DNA from: Candidatus Zixiibacteriota bacterium
GTDB lineage: Bacteria; Zixibacteria; MSB-5A5; GN15; PGXB01
Assembly: GCA_030591405.1 (NCBI GenBank)
Contig: JAUVBC010000002.1
Location: 1 to 22,436 of the forward strand
Reading direction: 5' to 3'
Length of the DNA stretch: 22,436 bases
Shown here one piece after another: positions 18,401 to 22,436 of this stretch. Every line of letters begins with the position of its first letter. Positions within the stretch are counted from its first letter, which is position 1. A model generated the notes under the pieces. The model searched no databases. It had not been told where the DNA came from and worked only from the letters and a program-made list of their open reading frames with translations. The position numbers and the translations under genes are program-made.

Positions 18401-19993
18401 GTCCGAGCCTACAAAGCAGATTCCACCTTCACGAGCACCATTGATGGTATTGTTATAGATGGTGGCGTTGTCGGACGGATCAAGCCCTGACCAACACTTG
18501 CCAACCCAGATTCCCTGATCGCCCGAGTTGATCACAATATTATCATGGATGATAGCACCATCCGACCCGCGAGCAATGAACATCCCGTCCGAGTAGTTAT
18601 CGTGGAGGTAGCAATCGGTCACTGTCAAATTAGTAAAACAGAGGGCGTAGACAACCGAGTAGCAACTATGAACCGTAACGTGATCCACGGAGCAACCGTC
18701 ATAAAATATATAGCCTTCGCCAGGCGTATCATGAGCGTAATCCCGGTGAAGTACACCATACCCACCGGAGCTAACGAGGTCTCCGGTGAATCCTTGGACA
18801 GTGAAGTTCTGAATAGTAACGTTATTGGCTTGGATGTGGATACCTTTGGGCCAGTATGAACCAGAACTACCCACACCTCCAATAGCGCCATCAATGATCG
18901 TGCCGGTTTCAGATTCGCCAATGAGACTGAGGCCGTCTTTGGTAATGTATGCGCATTTGCCCGTTGCCGGATCAGCTCCGTATGTTCCATCCGCTACGCT
19001 GATGACATCACCAGCTGTTGCCGCATCAATGGCCGCCTGGATACTGCATCCGGGGGTTGCGTAAAGCTGTGTGTCATCAGTGAGACTTTCAATATACATA
19101 GCCTCACCGGTCCAGTGTCCAATGGGAGTCATTGGCGGTAACAGAGATGCATTCGCAAATGTAGAGAAAAACCAGATACGTGTCTGATCGGGGCTGTCAT
19201 CCTGTGTACCATGTAGCGCGAAACCAAAGTCGCTGGCCTGAACGGTCACATCGGCACCATCAATTGGATTAGTGCTATAGGTAATAATGGCCTCACCTGC
19301 GGGTGGAACACCCGGGTTGTTATAATCGCCCATTTCCAACTGGAAAAGATCACCAAAACTGTTTGTGCCGGTGAAGAAAATGCCGCTTGTACCCAAAGGA
19401 GTATAGCGACCCCAGGTGGCGACACTGACATTTTGCCAAGCATTGCCGCTGAGAGTTATATCTGTGACAGAGACAAAATTGCAATCGACAAGTGAGAGGC
19501 CATGTCCGCCGTTGTCTTGAGAAGATACATTGGAAATTGTTAGATGGCTTGTGCCAAGGGCATCGATGCCGCTTCGGTAAGCGCTCCGGACGGTCACGTC
19601 CGCGAGTGTACAACCATCTACTTCGCCGAATTTAATGCCATAACGTGGTATTGAGTTCGTGACGGTGGACTGCAGAGTCAAAGATTGCAGGGTCACATTG
19701 TTTCCAGCCACATAAATACCTGAGTTATTAGTTGCCAAACCGGTCGGGTCAATGACCACCGTTGCCCGGTTTGCACCAATAATTGAAAGGTCAGCATTTG
19801 GGATGTTAAGCGTTTCGTAATATGTTCCTGCCGCCACGTAGATGACATCACCAGAACTGGCTACATCAATAGCCCCCTGAATGGTCGCATAATCTGCGGG
19901 CACGTGAATTAAGGCCGCATTTGCACTGACAACCAGAAAGGTCATCAGCAAAATCGCAATAACTCCCACAAGTTTACATTTTATTGTTTTCAT
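12461..19993 (-). CDS. Giant secreted parallel beta-helix repeat protein with C-terminal dockerin-like pair
   Basis: A 2510-residue exported protein. ATG 19993, preceded by AGGGAG, gives a Sec signal (MKTIKCKLVGVIAILLMTFL) with probable cleavage after SANA26. The frame is open 20 codons further to a TTG at 20053, but that lacks this site. Six times a module begins with a variant of 'ATIQxAIDAAxxGDxIxVAxGTYxE...LLGxS' (about residues 27, 314, 708, 1146, 1613, 1966). Each is followed by long right-handed beta-helix (PbH1/NosD-like) repeats with 'NNTI.G' type rungs, and closes with a WWG/YWG/YWD motif. Residues about 2381-2451 form two Ca-loop-like dockerin halves (NGETPINILDIVYIINYKY and NCDCVVNILDVVYLINFKY), then a 50-residue tail ends the protein. 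No catalytic site is recognised. An adhesin, matrix or carbohydrate-binding role is inference. Confidence 0.93.
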   Translation of the reverse strand: MKTIKCKLVGVIAILLMTFLVVSANAALIHVPADYATIQGAIDVASSGDVIYVAAGTYYETLNIPNADLSIIGANRATVVIDPTGLATNNSGIYVAGNNVTLQSLTLQSTVTNSIPRYGIKFGEVDGCTLADVTVRSAYRSGIDALGTSHLTISNVSSQDNGGHGLSLVDCNFVSVTDITLSGNAWQNVSVATWGRYTPLGTSGIFFTGTNSFGDLFQLEMGDYNNPGVPPAGEAIITYSTNPIDGADVTVQASDFGFALHGTQDDSPDQTRIWFFSTFANASLLPPMTPIGHWTGEAMYIESLTDDTQLYATPGCSIQAAIDAATAGDVISVADGTYGADPATGKCAYITKDGLSLIGESETGTIIDGAIGGVGSSGSYWPKGIHIQANNVTIQNFTVQGFTGDLVSSGGYGVLHRDYAHDTPGEGYIFYDGCSVDHVTVHSCYSVVYALCFTNLTVTDCYLHDNYSDGMFIARGSDGAIIHDNIVINSGDQGIWVGKCWSGLDPSDNATIYNNTINGAREGGICFVGSDVAEIYNNSITNAASEGWSVGALNLKDGPTNVNAYGNRIFDNDGVWNGYSGLGHGVGIDGGAGNINLHDNAIYGNTGLGVYNVSTRAFSGTWEMRLIEDELPFTSEHMTSGISDKSTRGLVLAEDNWWGDAAGPFNATTNPSATGDAISDDVDFSPWWGADYVDDPHTSPWTWYVNTSNNSTIQEGIDAVSVSDIVNVAAGTYVEALLIDKPITLLGATAGVNKNGYTVPTGYAWDDAVETIIMHPNPAGGYTTIVDIYDTDDVTFDGFIVQELSAVGNLNSSLLRVYAYSKVISNINVINSIIGPNTNTVSQDGTHGRMGLYIVNHPYNDNGVTNSTFAGNKIFDCKGNGDNIFLWSSYFAYGAPGPASMAGTVIEDNEIYGSHRCGIETAGGFSDLVIRNNEIYSNSELPGDVVGKLKYGHGILLIRGSSDKVSDPLTAYGPVDLTIEGNNIYGNSKNGIYMGPKNDGIAINNNAIYGNGWDGVMVDLLGTYWNPQFEPEPTALQYSCLDCSNDITAFENTIYGNGTASYSAADFGVQVNGVPTNAFVLDATQNYWGTLNCSEITSDVYGEVDFDPWCNSDFSYCGFTCLITDAWVDDDWVGSAYGDLIDGHYFGYDAFATIQEAIDAVNGSTVYVAAGTYREQLYIDKNINLLGSGSGDCIVEAPDPGARSTYSITQWTGSVKSIDAIIGVNTAGTVNIDGFKIDGRDTGPGNFYGVHFFDSDGSVTNCIIDNVTYSASPGTQSVVSLVATHSLGATFTIDITGITIPTFQKGGIVLMGPGCNFSVNDNNVTGQSSSSIAGNCIQLSYGAYGSTSGNYVEGTSYTGDDWASTGILLFESGDVTMDGDEVYNCESGVNFSDWGWVYISPTPVNLDFTNLNLHNNVWTFGVQLSRDNSDVNLTLSNSSLLNNGGDGLELFGTDLDPWGGSYYTGWDNGDLTAVITGCTITNSLYDGIWTADLSGNVNNAADIDIHGCYFTGNTSSAVNNIMTQTVDASGCYWDDPTGPIVGSRSRATRQAGSFVSPYGEDLPKTAVSFTTSVNDTRGSGETVLGSVSYSPFWMANYIGDAHTSPWSWGVDNTGTIGDGYAAASSGDIVTVYAGTYTEQVTLAQGKDITLAGESRDVVTWVAPAGNKCLVGDMTGYTGDMNYEVSGFTFNCRTDAATTYGVGVSIYSATNGPLMLSIHDNKFIEDRASGDNSHWATSIFACHNRYAERDGFGDAPVLIYNNIDETWGGMTMSNTRAFDIYGNTFDGCSDAIYNGHGCPDSDPTLFFGDHHIYENIFMNATDDLHSSTTPALDWQYYGAGVGTHLPSIIEDNTFEDNDAAVRFVFDTDMIYPAHEISGNSFINNGMAVIVDGAFASTLDAESNYWGTISCPAIATIVSGPVDYEPWCNSGFTFCGFSCSLAEIWVDDDWVGTVEGTDIGGHIFGYDAFDIIADGVNAVSDAGIVHVFDGNYGNPINIDGRTGISILGESEVGTIFKPATTLDWGFAPYGSGRQVAVRVVGSTGITLSNMTMDFDLIKADNTFGLLFWNSTGEISNNTLQNMNTAGYYEFISYLRAPDYTDGARAQIDILNNTFLKTGRVGIVVHDYVNTLIEGNQFDKVDDDFGYAIELGSASTGIIRGNTFRNYDTWAATDQSTVSAIYVENSFTMGVVDPISKPVVIEGNDISNCQYGIIVGNEVPGYAGNVDIVITIEDNTISNNSTTGSLSSGGIILSDEGKDAGSSIIATVHNNMIFNNGDYGILINTDGNGDISATMTENIMGDNFTGISIKDYATTSTSSYNMVVHHNFFDNYLNAEDDVVGGYWDDLTTNEGNCWSDWETNVGYPLQYTVSGNAGARDRKPNRANCDGMGDCQTGEANGETPINILDIVYIINYKYKDGPEPQPYAICSGDPNCDCVVNILDVVYLINFKYKEGPDPCGGSDWMFACKLPIRGETPTSAISTDPIKDLIPAKSLLLNEPIMDTKKVNTFTAFK
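12640..12850 (-). other. Dockerin-type-I-like domain of the giant protein
   Basis: Two halves, each with an EF-hand-like loop followed by NILD(I/V)VY(I/L)IN(Y/F)KYK(D/E)GP. The first loop (GEANGETPIN) has Glu where Asp usually binds calcium, and the second (GDPNCDCVVN) contains extra cysteines. Dockerins normally bind cohesins, and none is encoded here. Such dockerin ends without obvious cellulosomes are common in several uncultured phyla. Confidence 0.7.
14097..14239 (-). repeat. Inter-module linker copy 2 within the giant gene
   Basis: Encodes YEPWCNSGFTFCGFSC...EIWVDDDWVG...GGHIFGYDAF. It is clearly related, in order and at many DNA positions, to the copy at 16548-16684. The shared cores include 'PWCNS.F..CGF.C', 'WVDDDWVG' and 'FGYDAF'. 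Confidence 0.75.
16548..16684 (-). repeat. Inter-module linker copy 1 within the giant gene
   Basis: Encodes FDPWCNSDFSYCGFTC...DAWVDDDWVG...DGHYFGYDAF, the partner of the copy at 14097-14239. The two other module junctions (near 15150-15240 and 17860-17960) use a different linker with 'D.HTSPW.W'. Confidence 0.75.
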
Positions 19994-20377
19994 GAAATAT
20001 TCTCCCTTAGCCTGTATAAAATATTTTAATTCCATATATATAAAAACTGCCAATGGATTTATTCAGAACTCAAATTTGATTGACAGCATTTAAAAGATAA
20101 TAATTCCTTCTTCCAAATCTTTTGCGACAAAGAAAAATAGGTCACTACAATAGAATTGCTAAAATTTGATGTTCCCCTACGATAAACACGAAAGTAGTGT
20201 TTAATGATTTGGACTTTGATTCCCATTTATTCTCCCGGTTCCCAATAAATCATTTTGGCGAAAGAAGGAATTTTGTCTTTTATTTACCGGATATTCCGGG
20301 AAATAAATACTTTTATCTGGCTCAAATATATTGATTGAACCAGAGTAACTTACAGAAGTATGCGGATAAGAAATTAA
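19994..20377 (-). other. Long AT-rich upstream region of the giant gene
   Basis: No gene is seen. On the minus strand it would be the leader of the giant gene if transcription starts near 20596. It contains two hairpins: TATTT.CCGG/CCGG.AAATA (20281-20305, loop ATATT) and ATTTATT/AATAAAT (20225-20250). Neither is followed by a T-run, so neither looks like an intrinsic terminator. No known riboswitch is recognised. Confidence 0.45.
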
Positions 20378-20536
20378 TTAATAAAAGTAGTTGGCTATTA
20401 AAATAGTATCACCCCCTTCTAAAATATTTGAAGTTGAAAATACTGAGTATATTACAAAATTTATGAACGGTTCACTTAGCATTACCGCCAGAAAACCAAT
20501 AATCCACGACCAAAAACCCCACTCAAAAATATTCAT
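20378..20536 (-). CDS. Possible 52-residue small membrane protein
   Basis: ATG 20536..20534 opens 52 codons and ends with TAA at 20378. The peptide starts MNIFEWGFWSWIIGFLAVML and is hydrophobic from about residue 6 to 34, enough for one or two membrane passes, with four aromatics in the first eleven residues (three of them Trp). The predicted promoter begins transcription about 60 bases upstream. No ribosome site is seen before the ATG. I do not recognise it. A chance ORF in an AT-rich leader is the main alternative. Confidence 0.3.
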   Translation of the reverse strand: MNIFEWGFWSWIIGFLAVMLSEPFINFVIYSVFSTSNILEGGDTILIANYFY

Positions 20537-20602
20537 TTATAGTATTTCGCAGTAATTGTGTGCTCAGCAAAAAAACTGCTTTAAACCCTTACCTCAATAA
20601 TA

Positions 20603-20631
20603 TATATAACAAATTCAGACATCTGTGTCAA
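20603..20631 (-). promoter_or_regulatory. Strong minus-strand promoter, TTGACA-17-TATATA
   Basis: A perfect -35 TTGACA (20631..20626), a 17-base spacer, and TATATA (20608..20603), with a further TATT after it. Expected initiation is near 20596. It points toward the giant gene, whose start codon is about 600 bases away. Between them are only the small ORF and two hairpins. Confidence 0.6.
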
Positions 20632-20649
20632 GGGTTTTCCCGATAAAAT

Positions 20650-21404
20650 ATGAGTAATTTATCTCATTATAATAGGGCAAGACACCGTGATCTATTTTAC
20701 AAAAGACGTATATATATGATGCCTATATTAAACTCAGAAATATTCCGCAAGGAATCGATATTCGTTTTGGCAGGCAGTTTGTTTATAATTCCGTTGGAGG
20801 CGGATTGATTGACGGGATACGGCTAAAGGGTAATTTTATAAAAAGTAGTAAATTTGATTTTTATACCGGCAGCGAGGTAAATTATCAGGATCCTGAATCT
20901 ATTCAATCTTTATCTGATTTTGGAATATTTGGTGGAATGATAAATTATCGATATAAGAATTGCCGATTGGAAACCCATTGGCAACTGAAATACTTAGATG
21001 GAAATATTGCTGAACTAAACTGGAGCCCGCTCGCTGGCAATTCATCTACCTGGAATAGGACAACTGCAGAATGTTCCAATACCTATTGCCATGGAAACTT
21101 TGCCGGAGGTTATTCATCCAACAATCCGATTTGGACCAGTACGGGATAGGCCAATTGCGGATCCTGTCATGATGTTGGAACAAATCCGGAGGATCTGAGC
21201 GGCAAACATAAAAAACATTATGTTGATATCGAAATTGCTTGCAGAAATTGTCATAACCTGACTCAGGGGCAATACAATAAAATCATCGGTCCTCAATATC
21301 ATATTGATAGTGAAAAAACGGTGAGTTTTTCATTTGGCGGCAATTTTTCCAATGGGACATGTTCCGGACTGCCTAATGGATGTCATGGTTTGGAGAATTG
21401 GTAA
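20650..21404 (+). pseudogene. Broken beta-barrel / CxxxxCH multihaem cytochrome chimera
   Basis: From 20709 one frame reads TYIYDAYIKLRNIPQGIDIR, then FGRQFVYNSVGGGLIDGIRL and FYTGSEVNYQ, the pattern of an outer-membrane beta-barrel of the porin/alginate-export kind. Without a stop it passes near 20991-21014 (YLDGNIAE) into a cytochrome: CSNTYCH (21072-21092), then TAG at 21147-21149, then, still in frame, CGSCH (21156-21170), CRNCH (21240-21254) and a CSGLPNGCH variant (21360-21386). It ends NGCHGLENW and TAA at 21404. The last part resembles the Geobacter-type CxxxxCH...CxxCH family and its usual 'CHG..W' end. Upstream, another frame from ATG 20650 (ending ARHRDLFYKRRIY) would join the barrel if one TA unit were removed at 20709-20717. 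No signal peptide remains. Probably decayed remnants of electron-transfer genes. Confidence 0.7.
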
Positions 21405-21535
21405 GATTTATTCCAAAAATCTTGATTTCAAGCATTAAGTTATCAAATCGCTTCTTAAGCTATTAATTCCAATAAATTTCAATTCTGATATTGATATTTT
21501 GAACAATCGCGAATATTACCCGTCTATATAATGAC

Positions 21536-21564
21536 TTGACTGATGGCGGACTCATACTTATTAT
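21536..21564 (+). promoter_or_regulatory. Promoter of the right-end lipoprotein, TTGACT-17-TATTAT
   Basis: TTGACT (21536-21541), 17 bases, TATTAT (21559-21564). Initiation near 21571 leaves a leader of about 45 bases with GGGAG at 21603-21607, nine bases before the ATG. Confidence 0.65.
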
Positions 21565-21590
21565 TTGGTTGAGTTCCCTAACCGCCATCA
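21541..21590. promoter_or_regulatory. Operator-like inverted repeat flanking the promoter core
   Basis: TGATGGCGG (21541-21549) and CCGCCATCA (21582-21590) are perfect 9-bp inverted arms whose centres are 41 bp apart, close to four DNA turns. The left arm lies in the promoter spacer and the right arm just after the expected start site, so the pair cannot be a single mRNA hairpin from this promoter. Possible repressor half-sites. Confidence 0.5.
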
Positions 21591-21616
21591 AATTGGATTT
21601 TTGGGAGCCGAAAAGA

Positions 21617-22436
21617 ATGAAAAAACGCCCAATAATTTTAGCCCTTGTTCTCTATACTCTGTTTTATCTGTTTATTTCTTGCGGCAAATATCCAACTCAG
21701 AGCGATTCGCCATATGGTGAAACTATTTTAGCCAACAACCTAAAAGTAATAGATAATATGGATGGTATTGAGCTATTCAATATCGATTCACATCATATTA
21801 ATTATACTTTTGAAGTCAGTAATTATTATTCAAATTCAATAGAAATCGGTGATATAATAATCGGGACAAACTTCGGAGGCTATATTAGACGAGTAACCGG
21901 ACTCACCCGCTATCCGGATCGGTTGGAACTAAAAACCGAATATGCGACTTTAGCTGATGCAATAATAAACGGAGGAATAGATACTACAATAAATCTGACG
22001 ACTGGTGCCGAAGTGTCAAAAAGAGGTGATAATTTTGATCTTGTTTCAGCGGCCAAAGGTGTCTCAATTTCTGATAAAGGCATCGATTTGTCCGGAATGT
22101 CTCTATATGCCGGAAACACCCAAGGTGTTAGTGTTGATGTTAAAGTCATTGATGGATCCATTTCATTTGATCCCAAATTAGAATATGGTTTTGGCATGAA
22201 TTCAAAAGGATTAAATCTGTTCCATTCATTTGTTAGCGGCGATTTGAACTATGATTATAATCTTAAAATCACAGCCAATGGCAAATTCGGGATGACCGGT
22301 TTAAAAAATATTGCTGAGTTTCATTATAATACTACTCAGATGTTTGGAACTATTCCAATATTAGAAGTTGTAACCCTAAAATTAGATATTGGTTTTATTA
22401 TTTCCGCAACAATTGACGGTGATTTTATATGCGGTA
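21617..22436 (+). CDS. Unrecognised lipoprotein, C-terminus beyond window edge
   Basis: An open frame of 273 codons runs from ATG 21617 to the window end. It starts with a lipoprotein signal (MKKRPIILALVLYTLFYLF, then ISC with Cys22). Near residues 75-110 is a recognisable small module: EIGDIIIGTNFGGYIRRVTG, a short gap, then LELKTEYATLADAI. I recall similar 'GD.I.G...GG.LR.V......L.T..ATL.DA' segments at the start of large secreted proteins in several uncultured phyla, but know no assigned function. After it the sequence is rich in Gly, Ser, Asp and beta-strand-forming residues with no Cys until near the edge, suggesting a beta-rich extracellular domain. GGGAG supports the start. The promoter and inverted repeat directly upstream suggest regulated expression. 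Confidence 0.85.
   Translation, partial: MKKRPIILALVLYTLFYLFISCGKYPTQSDSPYGETILANNLKVIDNMDGIELFNIDSHHINYTFEVSNYYSNSIEIGDIIIGTNFGGYIRRVTGLTRYPDRLELKTEYATLADAIINGGIDTTINLTTGAEVSKRGDNFDLVSAAKGVSISDKGIDLSGMSLYAGNTQGVSVDVKVIDGSISFDPKLEYGFGMNSKGLNLFHSFVSGDLNYDYNLKITANGKFGMTGLKNIAEFHYNTTQMFGTIPILEVVTLKLDIGFIISATIDGDFICG

Noticed and set aside
12461..19993. CRISPR or tandem DNA array inside the giant gene
   Set aside because: The repeats are degenerate protein-level beta-helix rungs and modules. No identical, evenly spaced DNA repeats were found.

Overview
The window looks like chromosome of a Gram-negative, moderately AT-rich, uncultured-type bacterium of the FCB neighbourhood. The best guess is a candidate-division Zixibacteria-like lineage. 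This is inference from gene content: many lipobox lipoproteins, an OmpA/Pal-type protein, a Bacteroidota-style 'GGPRDKTAP' Ig-like lipoprotein, a giant secreted beta-helix protein ending in a paired dockerin-like module, and remnants of a beta-barrel and a CxxxxCH multihaem cytochrome. All three stop codons are used as normal terminators. Several promoters share a TTGAC(A/T)-17/18-TATnnT layout.

Layout. 1-1301 (minus): a membrane protein cut by the window edge and a DUF6754-type membrane protein, one base apart. 1386-4284 (plus): a three-gene carbohydrate ABC importer operon (binding lipoprotein plus two permeases, coupled by 4-base and 1-base overlaps) with no ATPase. The divergent pair shares one overlapping, inverted-repeat promoter region. 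4368-4970 (plus): an OmpA-family lipoprotein with its own promoter and terminator. 5038-9609 (minus): a tyrS - TPR lipoprotein - Ig-like lipoprotein operon, in which tyrS carries an in-frame TAA at codon 25. 9846-12020 (plus): a bifunctional class A penicillin-binding protein. 12108-12191 (plus): tRNA-Leu(CAA) with a clear promoter.

12461-19993 (minus): a 2510-residue exported protein built from six beta-helix modules and a C-terminal dockerin-like pair. The nearest strong promoter in its orientation lies about 600 bases upstream, leaving a long leader that contains a possible 52-residue membrane peptide. 20650-21404 (plus): a broken, chimeric remnant in which an outer-membrane beta-barrel fragment runs in frame into the C-terminal part of a CxxxxCH/CxxCH cytochrome. 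It has a TA-repeat frameshift and an in-frame TAG. 21617-end (plus): an unrecognised lipoprotein cut by the window edge, behind a good promoter flanked by a 9-bp inverted repeat.

Most genes serve the cell envelope: nutrient import, peptidoglycan synthesis and anchoring, surface display and surface lipoproteins. The points most worth checking are the stop codon inside tyrS, the barrel-cytochrome chimera, the giant modular surface protein with its long leader, and the operator-like repeat near the right end.
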